Below, piece by piece: positions 1 to 9,244 of a stretch of DNA of 64,000 nt. A model generated the notes under the pieces. It was given only the letters and a program-made list of their open reading frames with translations, was not told where the DNA came from and made no database searches. Source of the DNA: Paenibacillus sp. SYP-B4298 (GTDB lineage: Bacteria > Bacillota > Bacilli > Paenibacillales > Paenibacillaceae); contig NZ_CP115484.1 in the NCBI RefSeq assembly GCF_027627475.1, positions 2,588,001-2,652,000 on the forward strand. The letters are read 5' to 3'. Position 1 is the stretch's first letter. Every line of letters begins with the position of its first letter. Both the position numbers and the translations under genes were made by a program.

Positions 1-744
1 CTTATCCGGCAGATCCACCTGAATGTGGCGGTCGAATCGGCCAGGCCGTACTAGCGCACTGTCTAGCATCTCCTTGCGGTTCGTTGCGGCAATGAGCAGG
101 ATACGCGGCGACTCATTCGTATAGATGCCATCCATCTCCGTCAGCAGTTGATTGAGCGTCTGATCATACTCACGGTGCTGGCCTCCGTCGCGCTTGCCCC
201 CGATAACATCAATCTCATCGATGAAGATGACCGCGCTGCTCTTGCCCGACTTCTGCGCCTTTTGGCGCGCCTCCTTGAACAGGTCACGAATTCTGCCCGC
301 CCCTACACCTACATACATCTCAACAAATTCGCTGCCCGATGCCGCAACATAGATCGAGTCTGTGTAAGCGGCGGCGGCCTTGGCAAGCAGCGTCTTGCCC
401 GTTCCTGGCGGCCCGGTCAGCAAGATCCCCTTCAGTGGTCGGATACCTAACCGCGCGATCTCCTCTTGGTTGACCAGAAAATCAAGCGCCTCGATCAGCT
501 CCTGCTTCGCGCGCTCCTGGCCTCCAATCTCCTCAAAGCTTAGCGACCCCGATGGCTTGAGCCCTGAACGCCTGCCACCGTGGGCTGTCGCCAGGTTGCC
601 GCGGCTGCGCACAGCGACGACGAGCAGAGCCAGCACAGCCGCAGCGAATAGTACCGGCAGCGTCACAACGCCAATATAGGCCAGAAAGACAATAACACCT
701 ACTCCTGTCCCGATGCTTAGTTCCTTCCATAGCTTATTAAGCAT
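1..744 (-). CDS. FtsH-like AAA+ ATPase, 5' part only (gene runs off the window)
   Basis: The first 248 codons are visible; the 3' end lies before base 1. The N-terminus holds one or two membrane segments (about residues 11-46), then an AAA+ module: Walker A GPPGTGKT at 111-118, Walker [10 protein letters not shown] at 171-179, and the second region of homology with arginine fingers ([19 protein letters not shown], 221-239). This order matches membrane-anchored FtsH-type ATPases. Whether the zinc protease domain (HExxH) follows cannot be seen, so it may be a protease or a protease-less paralogue. The start ATG overlaps the end of the upstream membrane-protein gene by 8 bases, which suggests translational coupling. 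Confidence 0.85.
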   Translation of the reverse strand, partial: MLNKLWKELSIGTGVGVIVFLAYIGVVTLPVLFAAAVLALLVVAVRSRGNLATAHGGRRSGLKPSGSLSFEEIGGQERAKQELIEALDFLVNQEEIARLGIRPLKGILLTGPPGTGKTLLAKAAAAYTDSIYVAASGSEFVEMYVGVGAGRIRDLFKEARQKAQKSGKSSAVIFIDEIDVIGGKRDGGQHREYDQTLNQLLTEMDGIYTNESPRILLIAATNRKEMLDSALVRPGRFDRHIQVDLPDK

Positions 745-1270
745 GATTCCACACCCCCATCGTAGCTGGGTAACGCGGCAATACAATATATTTTGAAGCC
801 TTGCCGTCCTGCAATGCAATATAGACATTCGAGTCATCCATACTGGAGTAGACCTTCAGGTCAGGGTGCTGCTTGCCCAGCTCCTCCAGCGTGCGGGCTA
901 TGCCCGAATACTCCCGCTTCTCCATCGATTCCGCGACAGGGAACAGCAGGGTGGACCAGATTTTGTCCAGCTTCTCGCTAGAATCAGAAGGGAAGCTGAC
1001 CTTCAACTCGCGGTTGCCGATGACGGAGGCGCCTTGCTTCTTAATCGTCTGCACGACGCTCGCCATATCAGCATCCGGCTTCAGCTTCAATTCCACAGCT
1101 ACCGTCTGTCCGTTAACGGTGGAGACGGAGGATGCGACACCATCAACTGTATTTACCAGCTTGTCGAGCGGACGCTCAACAGCTACATTTTGATAGAAAA
1201 ACCATCCGCCAAGCAACAAGACGACCGCAACAGCAGCCGTAATCGCGGTAGGCAACCATTTAATCTGCAT
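737..1270 (-). CDS. Membrane-anchored protein of unknown function, 177 aa
   Basis: I do not recognise a family. The N-terminus is one hydrophobic segment (about residues 8-28) preceded by a lysine, typical of a signal anchor, so most of the protein is predicted to lie outside the membrane. The rest is a mixed alpha/beta soluble region with no cysteine cluster or catalytic motif. A GGAGGGG ribosome site lies 8 bases before the ATG. The end overlaps the start of the FtsH-like gene, so the two probably form an operon and may act together, for instance as a substrate adaptor or modulator of the ATPase. That role is inference from position only. Confidence 0.75.
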   Translation of the reverse strand: MQIKWLPTAITAAVAVVLLLGGWFFYQNVAVERPLDKLVNTVDGVASSVSTVNGQTVAVELKLKPDADMASVVQTIKKQGASVIGNRELKVSFPSDSSEKLDKIWSTLLFPVAESMEKREYSGIARTLEELGKQHPDLKVYSSMDDSNVYIALQDGKASKYIVLPRYPATMGVWNHA

Positions 1271-1290
1271 AATCTAATCCCCCTCCACTA

Positions 1291-1398
1291 GTGTAAACGG
1301 CTGATGCCGTCCTTGACTGACAAAGCTTCGTTTCGCGTAGAAATAGAAGATTTCAAGTGTAAACGGCTGATGCCGTTTCTTAATGACAAAGCTTCGTC
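1291..1398. repeat. Two tandem copies of a short hairpin repeat
   Basis: Copies at 1291-1332 and 1357-1398 share GTGTAAACGGCTGATGCCGT, then a similar tail ending in TGACAAAGCTTCGT, offset by 66 bases. The core ACGGC-N4-GCCGT can form a small stem-loop. A third, diverged copy of the front half lies at 55026-55055. This looks like a dispersed intergenic repeat family rather than coding sequence. Confidence 0.7.
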
Positions 1399-1518
1399 TT
1401 GCTTAAATTTAAGAAGGTCAGGAACGATGTGAACGTATATGTTTTCTTCTATATCAACTATAGATGGCTTAACATCTATATCAGAGTATATCATATCAAT
1501 CTATACGATTGCGGCTGT

Positions 1519-1570
1519 AAATAAAGGAAGCGCAGAACCCAGCCTGATCGCTGTGTCCTGCGCTTCCTTA
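1519..1570 (-). terminator. Intrinsic terminator after the dinG-rex-mtaD-tseB operon
   Basis: On the minus strand TAAGGAAGCGCAG pairs with CTGCGCTTCCTTTA across a 22-base loop and is followed by TTTATTT. It lies about 70 bases after the stop of the tseB-like gene. Confidence 0.75.
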
Positions 1571-1640
1571 TTTCCCCTATCTAGCTTGAACTGTGTCATC
1601 CAGCCCGCTCAAGAGACATCGTCACTCACCTTGGTCTAAT

Positions 1641-2171
1641 CTAATCCGCCCCATCCGAAAACTTCGAGGGCAAATTATATATCGTAATAAACGATCCGTC
1701 ACTAAAGCGGTAAAATTCATAATAATATTTACGCACGCTCTCCTCGCGGCTATAAAATACCTCCCAGATTCGCTCGCCGTTCAGCAAACCAGGTATAATA
1801 CGGATTATACGCGCATCCGGCTTATCCTTCAGCACCTTAGCCTCAATCTTCTCCTTCGTGATACCAGCTTCAACCGGCTCGATCGTTGCCTGATCCCCGA
1901 CGACCCAGACCATCTGCTCCCGCCCCTGGCTATCCTTGCCCTGGATGACCCACGAGATTTGATCCCACACATGCTTGGTCGCCTTATCCACCTCCGTCAA
2001 GCCTGCTTGCTCGATAGCAATCCGTTTGGCGGCGTTCTCCTCCTGCCAGATGTCCTGTTGGGTGGAACGGTAATATAGATTAAACAGCAGGAACAGTAGC
2101 AGCAGAGCAGATACGATAGCCAGCACCCAGCGACCAGGCGTCATCAGCCTGGATTTGGAGCGTGCACGCAT
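1641..2171 (-). CDS. tseB: TseB/YpmB-like membrane-anchored protein (DUF5590)
   Basis: A 176-residue protein with a basic N-terminus, one membrane helix (about residues 13-31) and an extracellular domain made of two similar halves rich in Trp, Tyr and Val. The B. subtilis homologue YpmB/TseB is linked to cell-wall elongation through PBP2A. The match rests on size, topology and gene order: in B. subtilis ypmB also follows dinG. Its ATG overlaps the mtaD stop codon by one base (TAATG). Likely the last gene of the dinG-rex-mtaD run. Confidence 0.75.
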   Translation of the reverse strand: MRARSKSRLMTPGRWVLAIVSALLLLFLLFNLYYRSTQQDIWQEENAAKRIAIEQAGLTEVDKATKHVWDQISWVIQGKDSQGREQMVWVVGDQATIEPVEAGITKEKIEAKVLKDKPDARIIRIIPGLLNGERIWEVFYSREESVRKYYYEFYRFSDGSFITIYNLPSKFSDGAD

Positions 2172-3475
2172 TATCGACGCTCCAGCGCCTCGAAGCGAGC
2201 CTGTGCTTCATGCAGGATGCGTTCCTCATCCAGATGCACACAATGCCCGTTCTCCACCACCTGGCGCCCGTCCACCCATACATCCACCACGTCGCGGCCC
2301 GAAGCAGCATAGACCAGATGGGAGATATAGTCTGTACGAGGGAAGAAATGTGGCTGATCTATATTCAGTGCTATAAAGTCCGCCTTCATGCCCGCACGCA
2401 AGCGGCCGAGCTCCTGCTCCTGCCAGAGCGTCTGCGCCCCGTATACGGTTCCCAACTGCAACGCCGTGAGCGCTGGCACCGCTGTAGGATCGCCGCTCGT
2501 ACCTTTATGAATAAGCGCAGCCAGCCTGATCTCATCGAACAGGTCGAGGTTGTTGTTGCTAGCAGCGCTATCAGTGCCCAGTGATACAGTCACGCCAGCC
2601 TTCAGCAGCTCGGGCACCCGCGCCACACCGCTTGCCAGCTTGAGATTGCTGGCCGGGTTGTGCGATACGCCAACCTTATGGGCTGCCAGTACTTCAATTT
2701 CCTCATCTGTCAGATGAACGCCATGGGCAATGAACGAAGGACGGGAGAATACGCCCAGCTTCTGCAGGTGCTCAACAGGGCGGCAGCCATAATCTCGCAC
2801 ATTTTGCTCGACCTCGGCCAGCGTCTCCGACATATGCGTATGCATCGGCAGGTCGAGATCATGCGCCGCCTGTACGAATTGCTCGATGAAGGCCGGAGGG
2901 CATGTATACGGCGCATGCGGCGACATCATCGTGCGAATCCGCCCATCAGCGCGGCCATTCCAGCTCTTGGCGAATTCCACTGCCTCCGCCAGCTTGGCGC
3001 GCTGCTCCTCCTCGGAGCATAGGCCGATCGCGCCGCGTGTCAACCAGCCGCGCATCCCTGATTGCTCGACCACCTGCGCCACGATGTCCATCCGGTCATA
3101 CATATCGACAAAGGTCGTCGTACCGCTCTTGAGCATCTCCAGCACAGCCAGCGATGTACCTACGCGCGTATCTTCATCGACATATTTGCCTTCCATCGGC
3201 CACATATAATCCTGCAGCCATGACTGCAGCGTCTTGTCATCCGAATAGCCCCTTAGCAGCGACATCGCCGCATGTCCATGCGTATTAATCAAGCCGGGCA
3301 TGTACAGCTTGCCAGCTCCCTTGACCACACGCGCGCCTTCGGTCAGCGCTAACTCCGGGGCCGCCTCGCCAATATACACAATCCTGTCGTCCTCGATAAC
3401 CATATGCCCGCTCACTACAGGCTGATCCTCATTCATCGTGACAAATATACCGTTCTCAATCCACAGGCGGCTCAT
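2171..3475 (-). CDS. mtaD: 5-methylthioadenosine/S-adenosylhomocysteine deaminase (amidohydrolase)
   Basis: A 434-residue metal-dependent hydrolase of the amidohydrolase superfamily. The metal-binding HGH motif is at residues 66-68 (NTHGHAAMSLLRG); further ligands and catalytic residues are seen in HAPYTCPPAF, MHTHMSET, FIAHGVHL and the late Asp of LGTDSAASNNNLDL. The length and the ATG of NNNLDLFDE fit the MtaD/TrzN-type group, which deaminates methylthioadenosine, S-adenosylhomocysteine or related nucleosides. Exact substrate is not provable by motif. The ATG is preceded by AAGGAGAG and overlaps the rex stop by 4 bases. Confidence 0.85.
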   Translation of the reverse strand: MSRLWIENGIFVTMNEDQPVVSGHMVIEDDRIVYIGEAAPELALTEGARVVKGAGKLYMPGLINTHGHAAMSLLRGYSDDKTLQSWLQDYMWPMEGKYVDEDTRVGTSLAVLEMLKSGTTTFVDMYDRMDIVAQVVEQSGMRGWLTRGAIGLCSEEEQRAKLAEAVEFAKSWNGRADGRIRTMMSPHAPYTCPPAFIEQFVQAAHDLDLPMHTHMSETLAEVEQNVRDYGCRPVEHLQKLGVFSRPSFIAHGVHLTDEEIEVLAAHKVGVSHNPASNLKLASGVARVPELLKAGVTVSLGTDSAASNNNLDLFDEIRLAALIHKGTSGDPTAVPALTALQLGTVYGAQTLWQEQELGRLRAGMKADFIALNIDQPHFFPRTDYISHLVYAASGRDVVDVWVDGRQVVENGHCVHLDEERILHEAQARFEALERR

Positions 3476-4113
3476 AATGATGACTCTCCTTCATTCTCCA
3501 GATAATAGGCCAGACTCAGCAGCTCGCGCGTAAAATCGGCATGATGGATGCGGACGCTCTCCGGCACCTTCAGAATAATCGGGGCAAAGTTCAGTATCCC
3601 CTCTACGCCTGCTTCAACCAACTGGTCTGCCACATTTTGCGCTTCGGCCGCAGGTACCGTAATAATGCCGATCCGAATGTTGTTGCTTGCAATCGTCTCC
3701 TTCAATAGCTCCATCGGCTGAACCGTCAAGCTATTAATACGAGTACCGACCTTGGCGGGAACGGCATCAAAGACGGCTGTAATCTTCATATTGTCCTTAA
3801 TATACATATTATAATTGCATAGCGCATGACCCAGATTACCCGCTCCAACCAATGCCACGTGAAGCGTCTGGTTCAGCTTGAGAATCTGCCGAATCTTCTC
3901 AATCAGATAATTAACATCATAACCGATGCCCTTGCGGCCAAATTCACCGAAGTAAGCCAGATCCTTGCGGATCTGCGCGGGGTTCAGATCCAGCCTCTGT
4001 CCCAGATCCTGAGAAGAGACGGTCTGCACCTCGCGCTTGTTCAACTCATTCAAAAATTGAAGATAAATGGGAAGACGGCGAACGACCGCTTCAGATATTT
4101 TGGGCTGCTTCAC
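3472..4113 (-). CDS. rex: Redox-sensing transcriptional repressor Rex
   Basis: A 213-residue cytoplasmic regulator. Residues 1-80 form the winged-helix DNA-binding domain (QDLGQRLDLNPAQIRKDLAYFG), and residues 84-170 a Rossmann fold with the NAD(H) motif GAGNLG at 90-95. Rex represses anaerobic and fermentation genes when the NADH/NAD+ ratio is low. The start is a GTG with AAGGAGGA just upstream. It overlaps the dinG stop by 4 bases, so it should be co-transcribed with dinG. Length and motifs are standard. Confidence 0.95.
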   Translation of the reverse strand: MKQPKISEAVVRRLPIYLQFLNELNKREVQTVSSQDLGQRLDLNPAQIRKDLAYFGEFGRKGIGYDVNYLIEKIRQILKLNQTLHVALVGAGNLGHALCNYNMYIKDNMKITAVFDAVPAKVGTRINSLTVQPMELLKETIASNNIRIGIITVPAAEAQNVADQLVEAGVEGILNFAPIILKVPESVRIHHADFTRELLSLAYYLENEGESSL

Positions 4114-6980
4114 CCTTCTTCCTCCTTTGCTTCATCGGCAAGCCATTGTCTCATTCGAGGAACGATCTTGTCCACATGCATATGCTCAATCTTGGGGCCA
4201 GGGAGAGAATACAAGAAATATTTGCCATAGTACGTCTCCAACACCCGCGTATCATACAAGAGCACCACCCCGCGATCGCGACTGCTCCGCACAAGTCGTC
4301 CGAAGCCTTGCTTGAAGCGAATGACCGCTTGCGGAATGGACAGCTTCATGAATGGATTCTGCTTCTGCTGCACCAGCAGCTCCGACTTGGCCTCGACGAG
4401 CGGATGATTGGGCGGCTGAAAGGGCAGACGCACGATGGCCAGCGCCGTCAGCGCATCACCGGGAATATCTACTCCCTCCCAGAAGCTGCTTGTGCCGAGC
4501 AGCACGGATGCCTGATTCTGCTGAAAGCGCCGTGTCAGCTTGCTGCGATTGCCGCTGTCAATGCCTTGCCCCAGCACTTGAATGCCTGAGGAGGACAGCT
4601 CCTCCTTGAGCGGATCATACACAAGACGCAGCATCTTGTAGGAGGTGAACAGCACGAGCATCTTCCCCCCGGTCTCGCGCGCTGCTGCGGCCAGAGATTC
4701 GGTCAGGCGGGCGATGAACTGCGGATCGCCGGCAGGGCCCTTGACACTCGGGAAATCGCGCGGAATAATGACCAATGCCTGATCGCGGTAATTGAATGGC
4801 GACGGCAACTGGACGGTCTTCAGCTTGCCCTCCTTCTCATGCCAGCTTAGACCAAGCTGCTCGCTCGCATACTGAAACGACTTCTGAATCGATAGGGTGG
4901 CAGAGGTGAGCGTGATGCTTTTTTTCGTATCAAAAAAATGCTTCTTCAGTTGCCCGCTTACATCTGCCGGCACGGCGAACAACTGCACGGATTTGGCCCG
5001 GTATTGGGGCGAAGCCTCAATCCAGTGGACGATGTTGCTATCCTCCATCTTCACGAAGATGCGCAGATCATCCTTCAGCCGGTTCACGTCCTTCACTATG
5101 CCATTCAAATCCGTTACGAGCGCCTGCACAGCATGCTCCTCAATGCGATCCTTAATGTCCGACAGCAGCTTGTCCAGCGTCTTCGTCATGCGGCTAAGCT
5201 GGGTGTGCAGATTGTTCTCCAGCATCGTAATTTCGTCCCAGGCAGGCGGCAGCTCCTCTGCTTTGAGCCGCAGCACCGCAGGCATATTCTCCTGCGTATC
5301 GGCTGGAGCCGCGCTGGTGCAGCTCGTATAGAGCAGCTCCATCATCCGATCCCAGCCCTCGCGCACCTCCACCAGGTAGGGCTGGATGCTGTCGATGGTC
5401 TCCAGCCAGGATTCCAGATGCTCATCATCCTCCTGCTGCAGCTTAGCCTGAAGCGACGGCAGCAGGCCACTGCGCGCGTCCTTGTGCAGTCGCAATAGCG
5501 GATGCTGGAGAGAGAAATAGGAGATTTGCATCCCTAGATGCTTGCCTGCTACGTCCTCCAGATGATGCGCCTCGTCTACAACCAGATACTCATAAGCCGG
5601 CAGCAGACGGTGGTCAGCACGGATGTCTGTGAACAGCATGGAATGATTCGTGATGATGACGTCTGCCAGATTCGCCTCATGCTTGGCCCGATGGTAATAG
5701 CAGCGCTTAAACCATGGACAGGCGCGGTTCAAGCAGGAGTCGGCGTCACTGGATACCGATTCCCAAAAGTCAGCGCCCTTGTTACCAAAGTGCAGCTCCT
5801 CCTGGTCGCCATTTCCCGTCTCACCAAGCCATACGATCATCTGCGCGGCGGTCAGCCGATCCTCGTGCGGAGCTACGAAGTCCTGCATGTTGATTTTGCC
5901 CTCAAACTTGCGCAGGCAGAGGTAATTCCCTCGACCCTTGAACACAGATGCCCGGAATTCAAAGGGCATCGTCGCTTGCAGCAGCGGAATATCACGCTCG
6001 CGAATCTGCTCCTGTAAATTGATGGTATGTGTGCTGACGACTATCTTTCTATCATTGCGGACACCATAATATAGCGCAGGAATGAGATAGCCGAGTGACT
6101 TGCCCGTGCCCGTACCAGCCTCAATGAGCAGGTGTCTGCTGCTCTCCAAGGCTTCATAGACCTCCTGGAACATCTGGTTCTGAGCATCCCGTTCCTCATA
6201 GTTGGTCACATGCTGACGGAAGGTGCCGCGCACATGATCGAGAAAGGCGGCAAAATCCATTTCTTCTATCGCCGCCAGCGCATCAGCCTGCTGCCGAGGC
6301 GGCTCCTCCTCCGACCATTCCTCCACCCGCAGCGCAAATTGTCGGTAATAGGAATGGGCGTCCATATCCACAGCGGTCTGTGACTCCCTATATTGCAGCG
6401 TCTGAGAGATGAACCAGCCTAGATCATCCTGCGGATTGAACAAAGCCGCGAGCCGCTGCAACGTAATTAACGGAAGCTCCCTGAGCTTGGATACGGCATG
6501 CTGGAGCAGTACAGCAGTCGCTAGCGCATCGCTGTCCGCTTGATGATGGCGGTCATGAGCGATGCCGAACAGCTCCGAGACTGCGCCTAGCTGATACGTT
6601 GTCAGCGAGGGATACAAAAATTTGAGCAGATCAATCGTGTCCAGCCTGCGGCCGACAAACGGCATATAGCCGCTGTGATCAAGCGCCTGATTCAGAAAGC
6701 CTGCATCAAAGCCGACATTATGCGCAACAAGCACCGCATCGGCCAGCAGTGGAATCATGGCGAGAAGCACCTCATCGACTGGAGGTGCTTCGGCGACCAT
6801 CGTATCATCAATTCCGGTTAGCTGGGTAATAAAGGGAGGAATCGGGATCGTCGGCTTGATGAACGAGCTGAATGTATCCGTAATTTCGAGTGCCTCATTT
6901 AATATAACTAAACCAACTTGTATGATTTCGTCATCGGCTTGATGGCCGGTGGTTTCTAAATCCAGTACTGCAAATTTCAT
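4110..6980 (-). CDS. dinG: DinG-type 5'-3' helicase with N-terminal DnaQ-like exonuclease
   Basis: A 956-residue fusion. Residues 1-170 carry the DEDDh exonuclease motifs (DLETTGH, AHNVGFDAGF, HHQADSDALAT). The XPD-like helicase follows, with Walker A EAGTGTGKS and the DEAH box VVDEAHHLED. Four cysteines sit where XPD/DinG enzymes bind a 4Fe-4S cluster: one in NYLCLRKF and three in SCLNRACPWFKRC with spacings 5 and 6. The ATG at 6980 has AGAGGG upstream and starts MKFAVLDLETTG; a GTG six codons upstream overlaps the previous stop and is less likely. Role: DNA repair and R-loop or lesion processing. Confidence 0.93.
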   Translation of the reverse strand: MKFAVLDLETTGHQADDEIIQVGLVILNEALEITDTFSSFIKPTIPIPPFITQLTGIDDTMVAEAPPVDEVLLAMIPLLADAVLVAHNVGFDAGFLNQALDHSGYMPFVGRRLDTIDLLKFLYPSLTTYQLGAVSELFGIAHDRHHQADSDALATAVLLQHAVSKLRELPLITLQRLAALFNPQDDLGWFISQTLQYRESQTAVDMDAHSYYRQFALRVEEWSEEEPPRQQADALAAIEEMDFAAFLDHVRGTFRQHVTNYEERDAQNQMFQEVYEALESSRHLLIEAGTGTGKSLGYLIPALYYGVRNDRKIVVSTHTINLQEQIRERDIPLLQATMPFEFRASVFKGRGNYLCLRKFEGKINMQDFVAPHEDRLTAAQMIVWLGETGNGDQEELHFGNKGADFWESVSSDADSCLNRACPWFKRCYYHRAKHEANLADVIITNHSMLFTDIRADHRLLPAYEYLVVDEAHHLEDVAGKHLGMQISYFSLQHPLLRLHKDARSGLLPSLQAKLQQEDDEHLESWLETIDSIQPYLVEVREGWDRMMELLYTSCTSAAPADTQENMPAVLRLKAEELPPAWDEITMLENNLHTQLSRMTKTLDKLLSDIKDRIEEHAVQALVTDLNGIVKDVNRLKDDLRIFVKMEDSNIVHWIEASPQYRAKSVQLFAVPADVSGQLKKHFFDTKKSITLTSATLSIQKSFQYASEQLGLSWHEKEGKLKTVQLPSPFNYRDQALVIIPRDFPSVKGPAGDPQFIARLTESLAAAARETGGKMLVLFTSYKMLRLVYDPLKEELSSSGIQVLGQGIDSGNRSKLTRRFQQNQASVLLGTSSFWEGVDIPGDALTALAIVRLPFQPPNHPLVEAKSELLVQQKQNPFMKLSIPQAVIRFKQGFGRLVRSSRDRGVVLLYDTRVLETYYGKYFLYSLPGPKIEHMHVDKIVPRMRQWLADEAKEEEG

Positions 6981-6994
6981 CCGGTTCGACCCTC

Positions 6995-7717
6995 TCACAA
7001 ACAGCTAAGTTTCGCGCTCCCGAAATATAACGACAACTGCCCGTCCCGGGTCTTGCACGCATGAAGATTACTGAGCGTCTCCTCGAAGGTGGGATCAGCA
7101 TCATAAGCTCTCTGAAAATACACCTCGGCTTGCTCCAGATTTTGGCGGATGGCCTGAATACAGCCAAGCGCGTTCAAACCGAGCGCCTGCCATGTCGGAT
7201 GATCCGTTAGCGCCACAAGCAATTGAAAATGCCGTTGAGCCTCCTGCCATTCCTGCATATGCATATACGTCATTGCCAAAAATAATCTTGCAAGGTTGCA
7301 ATCGGGTGATTGCTCCATGGCATGAAGAAAGGCGCTGGCTGCCTCGGGGAACATGTACAGCTTGAAATATCCTTGCCCCCTGGCTAATAACTGCTCCGCC
7401 GTTTCCGAGGAGGCAGCATCTGCGGTAATTACAGTATCTACAGTTGCCACAGATTGCTGCGGGGTCACCATCGCTGTGGCCGTCTGACCTGGCATCATCC
7501 ATATATTCGACTTCTGCGGGCTGGATTCCTGCATTTGATCACTAAAAAGCGCGAGCTTCTCCTCAAATATTAGCCATTCTTCCATGATTTTGTCACTCAT
7601 CGCCTTGAGCACCGCCAACTGCTCCTCATCCTGCTCTTGGCGCTTGCCATGGCGATTGCGGGCGATCAACTCGTCAAGCAGTTCATTCATTGTAGCGAAC
7701 AAGTGGCTGAACATCAT
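6995..7717 (-). CDS. TPR-repeat protein, 240 aa
   Basis: After a Glu/Gln-rich helical N-terminus (residues about 1-70, possible coiled coil), the C-terminal half carries tetratricopeptide repeats: AEQLLARGQGYFKLYMFPEAASAFLHAMEQSPD, then two more ending in AEVYFQRAYDADPTFEETLSNLHACK. TPRs mediate protein-protein contacts; the partner is unknown. Start chosen at the second ATG of ATGACAATGATG because GGGGAGG lies 6-9 bases before it. The stop overlaps the alternative GTG of dinG, so the two are likely co-transcribed. Confidence 0.75.
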   Translation of the reverse strand: MMFSHLFATMNELLDELIARNRHGKRQEQDEEQLAVLKAMSDKIMEEWLIFEEKLALFSDQMQESSPQKSNIWMMPGQTATAMVTPQQSVATVDTVITADAASSETAEQLLARGQGYFKLYMFPEAASAFLHAMEQSPDCNLARLFLAMTYMHMQEWQEAQRHFQLLVALTDHPTWQALGLNALGCIQAIRQNLEQAEVYFQRAYDADPTFEETLSNLHACKTRDGQLSLYFGSAKLSCL

Positions 7718-7971
7718 TGTCATCCTCCCCAGCAGAAGAATAAGCCATACGGTACTTCGACCTTCCTGCTGCATGAATGCTGCGCCTGTCTCAGATGGAA
7801 GGAAGTATCTGGATGCCAATCGCCTCCACAGACTTCTTCCCCTCATCCCCGTGGCTAGCGAGCAGCAGTGCTAAGCGACGTCTGGCTTCATAGCTGTATG
7901 CTCATTCTTTGTTGCTAAGGAGGTTTTCATACCCTCAAGCCGCGAGTTGCAAAGCATTAACAGCCCGCAGC

Positions 7972-8355
7972 TTATTTGACAGTTGCATGAATTTCTTCCG
8001 CAAGCACTTCTGTCGGCGAATTGTTCCCATCCAGTATTACTACCTTCGGCTGATACGCGCGCGCTTCCTCCTCAGCCATCATCGCATAAGATATAATAAT
8101 GACCTTGTCGCCAGGCTGAACCAGCCTCGCAGCCGCGCCATTCAGGCAGATGACGCCTGAGCCGCGCTCGCCGGGAATGACATACGTTTCAAAGCGGGCA
8201 CCGTTATTGTTGTTTACGATCTGCACCTTCTCATTGGCCCACAGATCAGCCAGCCCCATCAAATCCTCATCAATAGTGATGCTTCCTACATAATTCAGAT
8301 TGGCTTCTGTCACTGTAGCACGGTGCAACTTCGATTTCATCATCGTTCTATACAT
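7972..8355 (-). CDS. panD: Aspartate 1-decarboxylase (pyruvoyl-dependent)
   Basis: A 127-residue proenzyme making beta-alanine for pantothenate. The self-cleavage site Gly-Ser is visible in NYVGSITID (residues 24-25), giving the pyruvoyl serine; the catalytic region [23 protein letters not shown] holds the usual Arg, Tyr58 and Asn72. The ATG at 8355 gives the family length and has GAGGTG upstream; an in-frame start 13 codons earlier is not needed. The start overlaps the panC end by 8 bases. Last gene of panBCD. Confidence 0.95.
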   Translation of the reverse strand: MYRTMMKSKLHRATVTEANLNYVGSITIDEDLMGLADLWANEKVQIVNNNNGARFETYVIPGERGSGVICLNGAAARLVQPGDKVIIISYAMMAEEEARAYQPKVVILDGNNSPTEVLAEEIHATVK

Positions 8356-9244
8356 GAGAGGACACCTCTTTCGCCCAAAATAGTCGGTTGTCAATCAAGC
8401 GGGTCGTGCCGAACTTGACCGCCAGCGCAACGATCCAGCTACCACCTACAGAACCAAGCGGTTCGCCTGGCTGTAGCTGCTCCAGATCTGGATAACTCAA
8501 TACTTCTACATAGTCAATCACAGCGATCGGCGCCTCAGCAGTAATATACTCGCTCAATCTTCGCTGCAGCTCGTCCGCCCCGAGCGTTGACTTCGCTGCG
8601 AGTTGTCCGGCGAGGGCAAGCGCCTGCGAGAGCACAACAGCTTGCATTCGCTGCTCCGGGCTCAGGTATACGTTGCGCGAGCTTAGCGCCAGGCCATCCT
8701 GCTCACGCACCGTTTCGCATGGCACAATCTCCACAGGCATATTCAGATCGCGTACCATGGTGGTAATGACGGCGACCTGCTGCGCATCCTTCAGACCAAA
8801 ATAAGCGCGGTCAGGACCGACGATATGGAACAGCTTGCTGACCACTGTGCCGACACCGTCGAAATGACCAGGACGCGAAGCCCCGCACAGCCGCTCGGTT
8901 ACACCGCTTACGAGCACTCTCGTCTTGGCGGGGACGGGGTACATTTCTCTGACGGAAGGCATGAAGACAACGTCTGCTCCCTCCTGTCTCGCCACTTGCA
9001 GGTCACGCTCCTCATCGCGTGGATAACGATCAAAATCTTCATTTGGCCCGAATTGCAGCGGGTTGACGAAAATGCTGAGCACGGTCAAGCCGCATTCCTG
9101 CTTCGAGCGGCGCAGCAAGCTTGCATGTCCCTCATGCAGAAAGCCCATCGTCGGCACAAAGCCCACCTTGGCCTGCTGCCCCTGCTCCATACGATAATTA
9201 GAGATATGCGACTTCACCTCTGCGATGGTCTGGCAGATAATCAT
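8348..9244 (-). CDS. panC: Pantothenate synthetase
   Basis: A 298-residue ligase joining pantoate and beta-alanine with ATP. It shows the HIGH-like motif [14 protein letters not shown] (near residues 31-44), the substrate loop [16 protein letters not shown], the ATP/pantoate region [14 protein letters not shown] and the KMSKS-like SSRNVYLS. Length is as usual for PanC. The start overlaps the panB stop by 4 bases and the end overlaps panD, so panBCD is one translationally coupled unit. Confidence 0.96.
   Translation of the reverse strand: MIICQTIAEVKSHISNYRMEQGQQAKVGFVPTMGFLHEGHASLLRRSKQECGLTVLSIFVNPLQFGPNEDFDRYPRDEERDLQVARQEGADVVFMPSVREMYPVPAKTRVLVSGVTERLCGASRPGHFDGVGTVVSKLFHIVGPDRAYFGLKDAQQVAVITTMVRDLNMPVEIVPCETVREQDGLALSSRNVYLSPEQRMQAVVLSQALALAGQLAAKSTLGADELQRRLSEYITAEAPIAVIDYVEVLSYPDLEQLQPGEPLGSVGGSWIVALAVKFGTTRLIDNRLFWAKEVSSHV

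Larger units (their letters stand above)
1271..1640. other. 370-base gap between the tseB-like gene and the 177-aa gene
   Basis: The gap holds the tandem hairpin repeat (1291-1398), an A/T-rich stretch (1430-1515) that could contain the promoter of the downstream pair, and the terminator of the upstream operon (1519-1570). A 68-codon frame crosses the repeat copies, but it is a by-product of the repeat and lacks coding character. Confidence 0.6.

Noticed and set aside
1288-1494. Small protein of 68 residues on the minus strand
   Set aside because: It is made mostly of the tandem hairpin repeat translated twice (GISRLH units) and lacks a ribosome site.
7718-7971. Gene or regulatory RNA between panD and the TPR gene
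   Set aside because: A short in-frame extension of the TPR frame exists but its start lacks support; the GGGGAGG site points to the internal ATG. No clear structure seen.
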